NCBI GenBank assembly: GCA_013399305.1
Contig: VXAI01000197.1
Location: 55,235 to 119,234, forward strand
Direction of reading: 5' to 3'
Length of the DNA stretch: 64,000 nucleotides
DNA from: Rostratula benghalensis
Taxonomy: Eukaryota > Chordata > Aves > Charadriiformes > Rostratulidae
Made by a program: the position numbers and the translations under genes. Below, in pieces: positions 50,214 through 63,424 of this stretch (position 1 is the first letter of the stretch; every line of letters begins with the position of its first letter). The notes under the pieces were generated by a model that saw nothing but the letters and a program-made list of their open reading frames with translations, ran no database searches and was not told the origin of the DNA.

Positions 50214-51663
50214 TCGTTTTGCACAACTATAATCATGTGTACCAGTAGGTATATAATTTGGAGTGTACAGCATAGATGACATTGAGCGCTTGGAGAGAAA
50301 AAAAATTGAATACTCAATATTCCAACACAATTTCTGTCTTTTGCTTTCAAATACTGTTTAACCAGAGATAAATTTCTTTGCCCTCTAGGTACCTCATGCT
50401 TCTTCACTTGTAGATAAAAATAATAATATACCTATCTCAGAAGACAGTTGAGAAGTTGACTATAGTGAAAATTGATAGATAACTTATATTTGTGTGTATT
50501 ACTCTTGTTAATTTCTTAATTGCTAACCTTTATCATTGATAGCTTCTCTTTCTAGGTAGGTGCTAGATAGATAGATATTTCAGCATCCTTAAAATCTGTA
50601 TTTCATGGACTGAATTTTCAGTAATATCACAACTAAGATGATGGCTTTTCTGGAATGTCAAATAAGTAGAATGAATGACTGTTAGCATTTCACCATGAGT
50701 GGATGCCATGGCAAATAACAGAGTAGTATCAGTCTCCCACTTGTCAGATGATCACTCCAAAGTTCACAGTTCTCTGAATATTTGCAGATACATTCAATGG
50801 AATATTACCAATCTCTCCATCATGTATAAAGTCATTAGATAGGGCACTTTATTTTAATGAGAAAAGTGAAAACCATGACAGAGTTCTTGAAAAACAATTA
50901 ACCTTCAAAGATCAGTATTTGCATTTGTAGAGCACATCACTACTCTCAAGCCAACTCTTCATATCAATGTAATTTTTTTTGAATATTGAGCCAATGTTGT
51001 CATTCCTTGTCACCAGTTATGGATGAAGCACTACAAGATAAATATATTGAAAATGATGGAAACCTTTCAGCTTTTAATAAGCATGAAAACTATACTTCTA
51101 GATTCATCCAGAAATTTTGCCTTTGTTTGATTTGATGATTTTACTATGTCACTCGTGCTGACAGCTTAAATAGCCTTGCTCTGTGACTCCCTGACAGACA
51201 TAAATGACAAGTCATTTATCTGAAAGTGAAGGACAGAATCTTATGGATGAATACATATAATTTTACAACATAATTCTATCAGAAATATCATTCATAAGTT
51301 CTATCATTCATAGAACTTATCTATCTGTCTAGCCAAGGAGAAGGTCATTAGTACATATGCTCCTTCTGAGTCAGATCAAACTTAAACCATGTCTGTTAAT
51401 TCCCTGTCTTTTCTATCTGGGTATCTGAAAAGCATGTATGGTATTTCCTGAATTCCTGCTAACCATACACTACATAATAAAATATACTACAGAAATCCCA
51501 AACATTTATAGCCTGGATACGAACATGAAGTTCCATTCTGCTAAAAAGGATAATTCAGAAAAGTTATGTAGTTTACAGGACCATTTCTCCTACAATATCT
51601 GAAAGGACATATATATAGCTATCATATTATTTTTTGTCCAGATGTCTACTGTAAGATTGAGAG

Positions 51664-51729
51664 TCTCTCTCTTTTTTTTTTTTTTTTTTGTTTTTTGTTT
51701 GTTTGGTTGGTTGGTTTGTTTTGTTTTGT
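51664..51729. repeat. (CT)n-T18-(TTTG/GGTT)n tract
   Basis: CT units lead into 18 T, followed by TTTG, GGTT and TTTTG units. It lies about 80 bases upstream of the next CR1 fragment. Confidence 0.9.
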
Positions 51730-51810
51730 GAAGGGATTTGGCACAATTCATAATTGACCTGAGAAAAAGATTGCAATACCTAGCAATACCTATGTGTACT
51801 AGCTATCATT

Positions 51811-51947
51811 TCAAGACCAGGATGGACAGGGCTTTGAGCAACATGGTCTAGTGGTAGGTATCCCTGCCTATGTCGGGGGGGTAGAACTAGATGATCTTTA
51901 ATGTCTTTTCCAGCTTAAACCATTCTATGATGATTCTATGATTCTAT
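51811..51947 (+). mobile_element. very short CR1 3' fragment
   Basis: About 137 bases: it starts at the ORF2 C-terminal AGGATGGACAGGGCTTTGAG block and contains GCAACATGGTCTAGTGGTAG and CCCTGCCTATG. It ends in CCATTCTATGATGATTCTATG. An extreme 5' truncation. The 3' UTR is of the same type as the 52-53.6 kb copy. Confidence 0.88.
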
Positions 51948-52149
51948 TTATTTGTTACTGAAAGAATGGGTTTCATCCACAGTTTTTAAAACACATTGCA
52001 CTTTGGCTAATATTATCATTTTAAAGACATAAAAACTGAGTTGAAGAGGTTATAAACTAATTCTCAAAGGCATCTTATGATTTTGTAGTGCATTCACAAA
52101 CAAATGAATGTGTTCTTAATTCCTGTAAAGTACTCTATATACCTGACTT

Positions 52150-53648
52150 CACCAGCCACTGTAGGCGAAGACAAGGTTCAAGACCTTTGAAGTTACCTGA
52201 AAGCACATAAGTCCACAGGATCTGATGAAATCCCTCCATGGGTACTGAGGGAGCTGGTGGACAAAGTTGCCAAGCCACTTTCTACGACATTCAAAAAGCT
52301 GTGGCAGTCTGCTGAAGTTCCTAATCTTTGTAAAAGAGGAAACTTGACCCTCATTTTCAAAAAGCAAAGAAGGGAAGACCAGGGGAACTACAGGCTGGTC
52401 AGTCTCACCTCTATGCCTGGCAGAATCATGGAACAGATCCTCCTGGAATTGCTGGTAAGGCACATAGAAAATAAGGTGGTGGTGACAGGCAACATGGCTT
52501 CACAAAGGGCAAGTCATGCCTTAAAAAATTGGTGGCCCTCTATGAATATGCTACAGCATTAGTGGATCTATCTGGACTTATGCACAGCATTTGACACCAT
52601 CCTGCATGACTTCCTGGTCCCTAAACTGGAGAGACACAGATTTGATGGACTGACCACTTGATGGATAAGGAACTGGCTAGATGGCCCCACTCAAAGGGTT
52701 GCAGTCAACAGTTCGATGTCCAAGTGGAGGCCAGTGAGAAGTGGTGTTCCTCAGAGGTCAGGACTGGGCATCTTTGTCGGAGATATGGACAGTGGGATTG
52801 AGTGCAGCCTCAGCAAGTTTGCCAACAACACCAAGCTGTATACCATGGTCGACAAGATGGAGGGAAGGGATGCTTGGACAGGTTTGAGAAGTGGCCCCAT
52901 GTAAACCTTACAAACTTCAACCAAGCCAAGTGCAAGGTCACATGGGTCATGGAAATCTCAGGCACAAATACAGGTTGGGCAGAGAATGTATTGAGAGCAA
53001 CCCTGAGGAGAAGGACATGGAGGTGCTGGTGTATGAGAAGTTTAACATGAGTCAGCAATGTGCACTGGCAACCCAGAAAGCCAACCACATCCTGGGCTGC
53101 AGCAAAAGAAGCATGGCCAGCAGGTCAAGGGAGGTGAGGCAGGCCTCTCTACTCTGCTCTGGTGAGACCCCACCTGGAGTACTACATCCTGCTTTGGAGT
53201 CCTCAGCACAGAAAAGGACATGGCAGAGGGCCACAAAAATGATCAAAGGACTGGAACACCTCTGCTATAAAGACAGGCTGAGAGAATTGGAGAAGACTGC
53301 AGGAAGACTTTATGATGACCTTCCAGTACCTGAAGATGGCCAAGAGGAGAGATGGGGAAAGAGTCGTTATCAGGGTTTGGAGTGATAGGACAAGGAGTAA
53401 TGTTTTTATACTGTCAGAGGGTAGATTTGGTTAGATATTAGGAAGACATTCTTTAGCGTGAGGATGGTGAGGCACTGGAACAGGTTGCCCAGAGAAGCTG
53501 TGGATGCCCCATCCCTGGAAGTGTTGAAAGCCAGGCTGGATGGGTCTGTGAGCGACGTGGTCTAGTGGGAGGTATCCCTGCCCTGGGCAGAGGGGTTGGA
53601 ATTCACAATCCTTAATGTTCATTCCAAGCTGAACCATTCTATGATTCA
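52150..53648 (+). mobile_element. CR1 LINE, 1.5-kb 3' part
   Basis: The longest plus-strand CR1 in the window. It starts just upstream of the RT domain (the HKSTGSDEIPPWVLRELV-like block near 52205) and continues through RT and the C-terminal region to the complete 3' UTR and CATTCTATGATTC tail. It is a useful internal reference for the deleted copy at 30.7-31.5 kb. Several stops and frame changes are present. Confidence 0.92.
52205..53560 (+). pseudogene. CR1 reverse transcriptase remnant with F-A-N-N active-site box
   Basis: ORF2 of CR1 copies the element RNA at the target nick. Here RT blocks appear in order. The LTLIFKK and NYRLVSLTS blocks are in the frame 52257-52562. The SGVPQ-like block and the active-site box are in 52716-52904. 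The AKCK-, QCALA- and ATKMI-like blocks are spread over frames to 53385, and the RHWNRLP-like block is near 53470. The box reads F-A-N-N at 52818-52829: both catalytic Asp codons (GAC) have become AAC, that is, two G-to-A changes. Together with frame changes near 52560, 52710 and 52900 this copy cannot make a working enzyme. Confidence 0.85.
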
Positions 53649-56600
53649 AACACTGTACTTCATGGCATTTATTTTAGCTTGTAAGCTGTCTACGGTCTTT
53701 CACACCTGATGGTTTATTGTGCTTTAGGAACTACTCAAAAAGTCCTTAGTTTAAAAATCTTACAGATATTGTCTCTACTGTTAGTTTTGATTAAATTAAC
53801 TTTTGCTCTTGCTTAAAGGAAATCTGGCCATGGTTCTCATTTATTCTATGTATTTTGTCACCACTGAGCCTTTGTCTAAGCCTGATTTGAGACCCCAAAT
53901 CCATAGAAAATTTGTATAACAAGAGCACGGGTGTGGTTCTATGTAATGAGATTGAGTCATATACACATTGCACATGTGGGTTCAACGGTCTCAGCTAGAT
54001 CAGGTCATTCCCTTAGCAAGAAAAACTGGGTAGATATAAAAGACCCTATTCCAAAATGTGCTTCCAGAAGGCAGGAGATAGGTGAGTACCAGTCAGCCTA
54101 GACACATCCTCTAAGAATTTTATGCTTGTGTGTCAATGAGTTAGTCTAGACTCCTTAAACAGACTAGCGACTTGACAGTGTTGCCACAGACTATGTTAGT
54201 AAGAAACCATGTTCCTTAGCAGAAAAAAAAACCCAGAAAATCCAAATAGCAACAAGTTTCTCAAACTGGAAAATGTGATGAAAATATAATTTTGATTATG
54301 TCAGTTAAAGTACTTTATCTTGGTAACATGTATTTCCCTTTAAGTTTTTTCTTTATTTTACTTGGGATTTGAGGGTGAATTCAATGTCAATTAATTACAT
54401 TACAAGGCAGAAATAGTTTGTTGAAATAGATACAATATTTAATTATGAAAAAATATATTAAACTCTTTTGTCATAATCTTTAAAACTTTTTTTTTAGTTC
54501 AAAATATGACATTTCAAAAGTTGTATTTGTCTGTACTCAAGCACAAAATGCTTAAAGAAATTTCAATTAACATTTTTTTCCAGTAGTATATCTGAAAGGC
54601 ATTGTTTTAGTTTATATGTCTCATAAACACACTCATATCTCCTGCAATTGTGCACCTTCTGTCTTTTGCAAGTGAAAGTCTTGTTCCATGTAGAAATAAC
54701 TCAAGGACTTCTCTATATTTTCTTTCAACAAATATTGTAATGGCAGCTTTTGGCAGACCCTTTGCAGCAAATTTAGAGAATTTCAAATTTTCAAGCATTA
54801 ATGTTTTAAAGGGTGGGGCTTTTTTAATGCTATTATCAAGCAGTCACATCAAACCACTGAATTATGCTATAACTTTTTTAAAGAGTATTACCACACTGAA
54901 AATCTTTCAGTCTCATTTTCTGTTCTCTAAATTTCCAAGGTGCTGATTAAGTATTTGTGAGGTCAGTCTTGGGGAAAATCAAGCTCAAATTTATTTAAAT
55001 TTACTACTTATTTTCATTGGAAACCTTTAATGGGCCTGCAAATGGAACAATCTGAAAGATGTTGTTTCATCTAATTCTTGCTCTATCCCCTCTCTAAGAG
55101 GTCTGTGAAGCATCCACAAAGTGGCATTATGTAATACTATCTTTCAGCATTCTTTGATAGATCTCCACGCTGCGACTTATTGCTTTAAGTTGATTATTGG
55201 TTCCTTTGAATTGTAGTCTAATCTGTATTTGGTCTACTGGACAGTCTCCTAGTTTATTATTAAATATGTTTTTCATTTAGGTAGAGCATAAAACTTAAAG
55301 ATGTTTATAAAAAAACCTCAAGGAGGAAACATTTCCTATCTGACTGTGTAGTCATTGAATATGTGATGTGTGGAGGTACCCAGTAAACAATAGTTATAGT
55401 TTTAAAATCATTTATTCTGAAAGATATACATTGAATCCTAGGAGAAACCAAAAGACTGATTAGTTAGATTAACAGGGAAACAGGTAACGGTATTCTAAAC
55501 TGAAATAATCATCTCAACTAGCTATGAAATCATGATAGACAGGCAACTGTAAGATAAGTAAGAGTAGGACAAGATGAAAAAAAAAAAAAAAAGAAAAGAA
55601 AATTAAAAGCAGTGCATGGATAAAAGACAATCAATGACAAACTTTGCAACTCACTTAGAGTTCTTAGGATGAGAGACTGTACTAGCTCTCCAAAGAAAAT
55701 TAACATGGGTGGTTTTGTGTTAGAAAAGTTAATATGAAACAAGCATGGTATCTTATAACAAAAAGAAAATTGGTATTAACATGATTGGATCAGTAAGTAT
55801 AGATGAAAAAGGTTTTAGAACACTTTAGGAAAGTGGGAAAAAAAAAGAGTAACTTCCATCTCTGTTCAGTAAGGGTGTGAAATCTCGTGACATCTAGTTT
55901 TAAACTTAAAAAACAAACAAACCAACAAACAAAGAACTTTACAGTGTTTCCTATTCATGTTCCGTTAGGGGGTTGCATTATGCCCCCAAACTCAGAGTCA
56001 AGATCACTGAAAATTGTCTCTGAAAAACTGTTGAAATCTGGAGGGTCAATGTAGCTCCATGTCCTGAAGAGGAATATTTAGTAGTATATGCTTCCAATTC
56101 TCCTTATCTTACTGACAAAAGACAATAAAGGGAAGTGGACAGGGAAGTTAAGATCTGGAGATAAGCATACAACTGCACAATACAGTAATTTGTTAAAATT
56201 TGTAATCAAAATACATGTTAAAAATATTTTTAATTGAGGTTATGTACAATGAGTTTGTCTCCACAACTGAAGAAAAATGTGGCATCGGTAGGTAATTCAC
56301 TGTAGACTCTGGCTTGGAGAAATTCCATTCCTATTGACAGTTATCATAGAAGTAATAAACTATGTTGTCAAAACTGGTTTATTGCCATTTACTAGTGATT
56401 TTGCAGTATGTAAGACTGTGATAACCTGAAAGTCAACTGTGAATGCTGAGCATGTAGTCTAGTTGTGCATCAAGACTATGAGATAAAGGAAAGGAAGAGA
56501 AATTGGCCACAAGTCATATGGCACAGACTGTCTCATATCCCCTCTGCCAGGGGCTAGCTCCCCCTATAACACACTAAACATGCATACTCCATTGCTCCCA

Positions 56601-58149
56601 GAGCATTTGGCTCTGAGAGTCCTCTGTGAAGAGCACCCTGTAGTCATTAGATATAATTAATATTTCATGAGAGATTTTTAGTTCAAAACACCTGACAGCT
56701 GTGTCGCAACTTTTGATATTGGTCTGATAATATGAGCCTGAAGTTATGCAATGCATATGCTAATGCAAGGCTTGGAGGCTGTCAGGGTATGTGAAGGTAC
56801 AAACCCTGGTGAGATTGTGCTGGAGGACTGTGTACAGCAAGGACACCCAGGTTTGGTGCATTTTCATCTCTGTGCCATGTTTCATGTTTACTTTTTCCTG
56901 GGACTTGTTTTTGAGAGAGATAGTGAGAGCAGTCCAAAACCACATCCATTTAGCTAAAAATCTACAATATGCTGGACATCCAGGTTTCAGTGCTGGGACA
57001 TGCTGGCTTCAGTACTCAGACATGCTTGTTATCCATCTTGTATCCTAGTAAGGCTAAGGCTATGCTAACTAAAATAGTCAGCTCATCACAGAAGTGGACA
57101 TTTGTAAGGAGTTCAGAAGACTGAAGAAAATCAAATATCAGGGGACAATAAATGCATATGATAGTACTCCCCTCCAGACTTTTTGACCATGAACAACAAT
57201 TTAAGATGCAAACATCAGTCTTCGGGAATAAAAATCTGTCTTAACACATTGAATGGAAAGCTTGGGAATCACAAGCAAGACAGTATGCAGTCTATCACAG
57301 CAGTGAATTTATTTATGTTTGGTTTTTAGGTATTCTTTGATAAGGGAAATAAAAGACTAAGTGAGATCTCTAACACAGCTGTTCTAATTGATAACATGTT
57401 TCAAGAGGATAGGCAACACCACTATGTGCACAACCTTCAGAAAACTGAGTATCAAAACTATATATTTATTTTAAGTTGTAAAAGGCTGAAAAAAGTAGCA
57501 GTGCATGAAACAGTATATTGTGGACCCCTTAGAGGTCAATTGCACAATGAACTGTAAAATAACTGACTGTTAAAATAAAAGGCTGTAAAAGGTGCTGATA
57601 CTGGATAGTGAGTGTCATAAAATAAGATTTATTAGAAATTAGATAACAAAAATTTACCATGTGGAAACCAAAACCCAAACAAATCTACAGATGAGGCTCA
57701 CTAGGGACAAAGCAAGACTTGGGCTGACAGTGAAGTTCAGGTTTTAAGAGAATATTACAGGCAATTTAAAGAAAAGGAAAGATCTTTAGCTCATCATTTG
57801 CAATGTAATGCTTGCAATTTAGAATTTAAGAGCTTTTTTGTGGATGTACGTTACTTTTTTATGTTGCCTAAAATAACAACAAAACATGAGGTGTATTTGG
57901 GGAAATTACTTGGCAATGTCCTTCCAAAGCACATAAAGGCTTTCTTCTCAGAGCAATAATAACTTGCTGTGATATCTGTTTTATATGCTCTACATATATT
58001 TCATTTCTTTGTCTCCTTCCTGTTTTTCAGAAATGCATCTTCCAAACACAACTGGAATAAAGTGGTAATGAGCTTTTATGTCTGTTCTTTGAGATGCAGA
58101 AATTAACCAGTTTGTGAGTTGACTGTCTTAAAATCTAGAAGTCCTGAGA
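53649..58149. other. AT-rich non-coding stretch
   Basis: No recognised repeat or gene. Includes A-rich tracts at 55577-55604 and a CAAA-type tract at 55907-55933. Open frames are all below 100 codons. Confidence 0.6.
55577..55604. repeat. A16 plus A-rich tract
   Basis: A run of 16 A followed by GAAAAGAAAA. Confidence 0.9.
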
Positions 58150-58891
58150 AATATGGCATGGGACACTGAGGTGAGAGCGGCCCTGGTGTCCTATGGAACT
58201 GACTGGAAAGTAGCTCAACAGGAGAGGATATGAGGGTCCTGGTAGACCTGGTCTCAGTTTGCTACTGAGTGTTAGTCAGTAATGCGTGTTAGTGCTGATT
58301 GTGCTAATTGAATACTGGGCTACTTTGGCAAAAGTATAGCCATCAGGTCACAGAAAGTTATTATTACTCCTATTTCAGTCCTTGATGGGGCAAACTTGGA
58401 ACAAAGCATCCAGTTATGTACTCAACGCCAAGACCTCTATCAAACAGGAGAGAATTCAGTGGACGGCTAAGATCTTAAGATCAGCAGGGAGCTGAAGTCT
58501 TGGTAAGGTCAAGGGAACCAGAATTATTTAGCCTGCAGAAGAAAAAACTAAGGAGAAACCTAATTGCACTCTTCCTTTACTAGCAGAGGGTGTGTAGACA
58601 AGACAATGGATCCAGCTACTTCTTGAAGGTACACAGGAATAGGACAAGAGGCAAAAGACAAAAGTTGCAACAAAGAACATTCCAGTTTGATATAAGGAAA
58701 AACATTCTTGACATGAAGGTGATTAAATACAGGAATGGTTTGCCCAAGGATGCTTTGAAGTTTCCATCCCTGGACGTTTTCAGAAATCATCTGAATATGA
58801 CCTTGAAAAGCCAGATCTGACAAAAGCTAGCCTTGCTTTGAGAGGGAGATTCGACTAGAAGTCCCTTCAAACCGAATTGTCCTGTGACTTC
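58150..58891 (+). mobile_element. old CR1 LINE fragment
   Basis: Strongly diverged CR1 ORF2 C-terminal region. An A-N-x-I-L-G-x-x-x-K-S-I-A-x-R-S block occurs near 58300-58350, and an R-L-R-R-N-L-like block near 58540. The frame 58590-58820 includes DIRKNIL and NGLP-D-A-L-FPSLDVFR-like blocks, followed by a 3' UTR with GACTAGAAGTCCCTTCAAACCGAATTG. The tail is worn (CCTGTGACTTC). Divergence is clearly greater than in the copies at 22, 33 and 53 kb, so this is an older insertion or an older subfamily. Confidence 0.8.
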
Positions 58892-61373
58892 ACTATACTA
58901 GGATTCTATTTTTGTGTGATGTTTGATCTGAAACAAAAGAAACAAACTTCAGGAACAATTGATCACTGTGGTACTTTATTAACCAGCTTTATTTTCCTGA
59001 TAATCACTCTATCTCTAAAGCTGTGACAAAATCGTGGACTTTGATAGCTATATTTGATTTATGTCGGTTTGTACGTACCATAGATATGACCCACTCAGCA
59101 TTAAAAGAAGCAGTCTCAGACTTACTGCAAGTATTCTTAGGTAACACCATGCCCACAAGAGATGTTTCTCACCACAATGTTTCTCTGCAGGGCTTGTTGT
59201 TATTTCCACCACGTTCAGAGAAAAACCTGGAAGCTAATGGTTTATATTAATGAGTAAAGAGAATATTTAGGAAATGTGGTTCTCCTCAATGTTAAGCAGA
59301 AAAAAATACTATATTTGGCATTTTACTCAGTAACTCCTACTGTGTTTCTCATAAATTTACCTCCAAAATAACAAATAAAGTTCTTTATTGTTTTGTAGAT
59401 GGCATAGAGTTCAACTTATAATGGAGTTTTTTAAAAGTAGCAGAAGTCTGATATTAAAGGGGAATATTTAATATTCAAAAATCATAAAATGCCCTAAAAT
59501 GTTTTTAGATTTATTAAATGAGTTAAAGAACAGTAAGCAGGAAAAGCTTTCTTTGACAAGTAGAAGGAAACCATGAATAATTAACCTCATTACATCACTG
59601 AGTCATGAAAGGGAATTACACCACACTATTGAGTGTTACCATTCCTGAATCAGAGCAAGTATTTTAATACTCCCAAATCTCATCTTCTAAAATTGTGCTT
59701 CAGTTTTCTCCTGTATAGTTCTTTACAGTTTCATACAGCAGGGCACCATAATACGATTACCATAAAATGAAGATTTAAAATCCACTCATTTTTCTTCACA
59801 CTCATGCTATATGAAATCTTAGGTTACTATAAGAAAATTTTTGTCATATTGTAGTCTGCTAGCATGTAGTTCCTACTTTGTGGTACAAAAGTTTGTGGGT
59901 TTTTTGCTATTCTAAATGTTCTTAGCATTCACCAAAATTTTAATACAATGGAAATTATGATAACCATGTTACCATTTGAGTATTTAAAAATATGCAGTCT
60001 TATCTCTTTAAAACATCAGGTTGATTCTCACTTGTTTTATGCTGAAGCTGTTATATTTAATATATATAAATAGGATGAAAACCAAATGATTACATTCCAT
60101 TCTGAGCCACGATGATTACCTGTAGAACAGTATCTGTAATATGCGTGAATCTACCTTACAAGTGCTAAGAACAATTCAGACTTAAAAGGTAGCATCAGCA
60201 TGAAAACATTGTGACAAATCAGAATTTGTCTCATTATTTATGTGGAAATGCTGCACAGCAGTGATTTTTAAACCTTCTTTCAGAGATAAAACAAGAAAAT
60301 GTTGATCTTTCCCCTTAGCCTTTTGTCAGAGAAAAGAAAAAGACAAAAACAAACCCAAGAAAAGTCGATCTTTCTCCTTAAGTACTTGAGTCAGCCTCCA
60401 TTTTTTTATAAAGTCAGATTGGATTCCACTTTTAAATTCATGACAGTATGACTACACTAGCAATTTAAAATGGAAGAAACAATAGTTTTTGAAATAATTA
60501 ACATAATTATCTCCCCAGCATTACGACCACCCTAATAGAGACTGCAGAAACTCAAAAGTTATTGCTTTGGCCATAGTTCTGCTTTAATTATGATTGAAGA
60601 TTGCTGGTATAAAAACAGTAGAACAAGGTTGTAAAGAATAAAGTTTTGACTAGTTTGTGGTTTGGACTTTGGTGTCGGGGTTCAAGTCTTGATTCTACTG
60701 CTAGCTTCGTGAGATTTCAGATATCTTCCCTGTGTCTAAGTTTTTCTGTAACAAAAATACAGATAATAATGGTGATTTTTTTTTTCATAAAATGAAGAAA
60801 AGTTGTGGAGAAATAGTGTTTGGTTTGCTTTTGTAGTTATTTTTATTATTTTCTAAAATAATTTATTTTACAAGTGTGAACTCAGTCTCACCACCCTCCT
60901 GGGAATGTATTTATTATTATGTTGATCTTCCAAATGGACTAACTCTATGTATAGAGATGCTAATGTTGACATTTCCACAAGCTCATGCAGACACAGCATC
61001 CTGCTCCGAAAGGGCACAGCATATTCCTAGCCCCTATGGGTGTTTTCAGAACAACACTCTCAAAACATCTAAATTCCTGGAATATATTATGAGAAACACT
61101 GCACATTTATGGTTTTTACAAATAATACTTACAGGGACCAATTATGTCAAAGATGATTTAATACAATTAGTCCTTCAGATGTTGAGTTTTTCTGCTGAAA
61201 TTAAATTACTATGCATCTGCAGGAGCAATGGTGTACATTGAAATTAGACAGAGATAACACAGGTTTGGGTGAAGAAGCTCCAGTTTCAAGAATACAAGTA
61301 GGACATGAGAGGCCAGAGTTAGAGTAGAAATACATATTCATGGAGAAATTAGAAAAATGTGCTGGATTTGCTG

Positions 61374-61482
61374 GAACTGGAGCTGAAGATTAAGGGGAAA
61401 ATGCATACGCTGGGAAAGAGAAAAAAAGAGAACTGGAGCTGAAGATTAAGGGGAAAATGCATACGCTGGGAAAGAGAAAAAA
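61374..61482. repeat. 56-bp tandem duplication, two near-perfect copies
   Basis: A unit starting GAACTGGAGCTGAAGATTAA and ending in a GAGA-A run occurs at 61374-61429 and again from 61430. Copies differ only by one A in the terminal A run (seven versus six). In otherwise worn sequence this identity implies a recent duplication, or possibly an assembly artefact. Confidence 0.95.
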
Positions 61483-62615
61483 GACAGGGGTCCTCAAGCC
61501 TTGTAAGATCCTTCTTCACAGGCTCAACTTTATCTTCTTGATTTTACCTGCCTTCACTTCTAACCAGTTTTTTATTTGGCAAATATTATCAGCAAATTTC
61601 ACATGACTGATGTGAGCACTTAGTTCTTTGAGGTGCATGTGTTACTACTTAGTGTCTTAAATATCATTAACACTTTAGATTATGAGCTCAGTGTATTGAT
61701 TTCTTCTCTGAGGGTCTTTTGCTAACAAAAATAACTAATTTCCTCACATACTGGAGATATTTTCAGTATGAAAGAAATGTGTTGCTGCAAAATATCAAAG
61801 GGATTTTTTTTTTCTTTTTCCTTAAAAATATTGTGGATGTCATAGTACAGATGTTGTGCAAAAATATTTGTTTACATTAATACACAAAGTTTTTACCATA
61901 TAGGTGGCAGGAATTCATTGTGGTTAACATTTGTTTGAACATCATGAGTTTGGCATTTCCTCATATGACTTAACATTTTTATGTCCTGCTTCTTAGTCTT
62001 GGCAGAGTGGGTAGATTTTTGAGCACCAATTTGCTCACATTTCCCTGGAAAGGCAGCCATGTTGTAACAGGTGTGCTGAGCAGCTGTGCATTAGGAAAAG
62101 GGCAACAATGATTGCCTGCTTGTGCATTTTTTGCATCTTGGAGATGGTGAGAATTATTACTTCTCAATGGTAGACAAATCCTTTATAAATATTTTGTATG
62201 AGTTATGTTACTAACCTGAGGCTTTCCAATTCTTTAAGAGCTTCAGGGGAGCATACCCCAAACGGCATTGTGGAATGCCTCTCTTGAAAATTAAGAAGTT
62301 AAGTACCACAGTAAAAACAAAGGACAGGAAATTCCTGGACACCTTCCAGATCAAAGAATCAAAGCAATCCATATAGGACAAAAAGCCATAAAGTCAGGGT
62401 TCTTCCTGAGAAGAGGAAACACTCGTACAGGATTACCTGTATCACAAGAAGGCTGTCTGTGAATTTTGACCAACTGGAGAATTGGCTAGATTCACCCTGG
62501 AAACACTATTGTATGCTCTGGAATGGAGTAAGCCACCTTGGTCTTGCCAAGAGCATACACATGGGATGGCATATAGGACAGTATAATTTGTGCAATGTGA
62601 ATTCACATTTCAGCT

Positions 62616-62637
62616 TCACAGAATCACAGAATCACAG
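62616..62637 (-). repeat. isolated CR1-tail-like motif
   Basis: Nearly three units of TCACAGAA in plus orientation, which is the complement of the CR1 TTCTGTGA tail. To the right, where a minus-strand CR1 body should follow, no CR1 sequence is evident. It may be a CR1 insertion reduced to its tail, or chance. Confidence 0.45.
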
Positions 62638-63424
62638 GCTTGTTTCAGCCACTTTTCCTAGGTAGGAAAGCAAATTGTACTGTGATGGGGATGTACTCTG
62701 GGAGCCAAATCTCACAGAAAGAGAACAGACTTTGTGTTTTTCAGAGCCTTCATGGCTTTTGAAAATTAAACTTTTAGAGCTGAATAAATAATTTACACAA
62801 TATATTTTATCACTATTTCTGCTCTTAGTATGGTTGTAAGCGGGTCAGTATTTTCTTGAAAGTATTAATTATTTTATTTGATTCAATGAATTGTTTTCCA
62901 TTGTTTTTTTCTCTGTGGTTGACCAAAATTATTCTACAAATAAGCAAGATAAATGATTCAAATTAGAATCAGGTGGTTTGGGTTATTCAGAAATACCATG
63001 CAGGCACATATGTGCCCAGACATTTGTAGGTTCTTCATAGTCTTTCTTTTCTAGATGATGGTCAAGCTAATGCTTTTCAAATGCTTTTGGAACAGCTAAT
63101 ACTTTGTCACCAAAGGGGAGATAAGAAAACAGTGCCACCAGTTAGTCAGCAAGCTATAATGCATAACGGCTTGACACAGAAACTTCATTTAATTTCCTGA
63201 TCCCAAATTCATACAAATCCCATATACCTATGTAACTCCAGAGTATAATATGTACAAATATACATCTTGGACTCCACAGGTGTCATTTAACCAAATCTCT
63301 ATGACACTGTAAGAGAACTTGCCCGAGGAAGGGAAACCATGCCCAGGGTTGCAGCAGCAAGAGGGAATAAACTGCAGATCTAAGGATGTGATTATTTCAA
63401 TTTAATTAACAATTAGTTGTTATG

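Larger units (their letters stand above)
49736..51810. other. AT-rich non-coding stretch
   Basis: No recognised element. Contains a 5-base gap (50209-50213), a short GATA repeat near 50565 and a pyrimidine-rich tract at 51664-51729. Confidence 0.6.
58892..63424. other. AT-rich non-coding stretch
   Basis: Contains a recent 56-bp tandem duplication (61374-61482) and a lone CR1-tail-like motif (62616-62637). The 121-codon plus-strand frame at 60876-61241 has no recognisable domain and is within chance expectation. Confidence 0.6.

Noticed and set aside
60876..61241. 121-codon plus-strand frame
   Set aside because: No domain, no neighbouring signals, and length within chance for this window.
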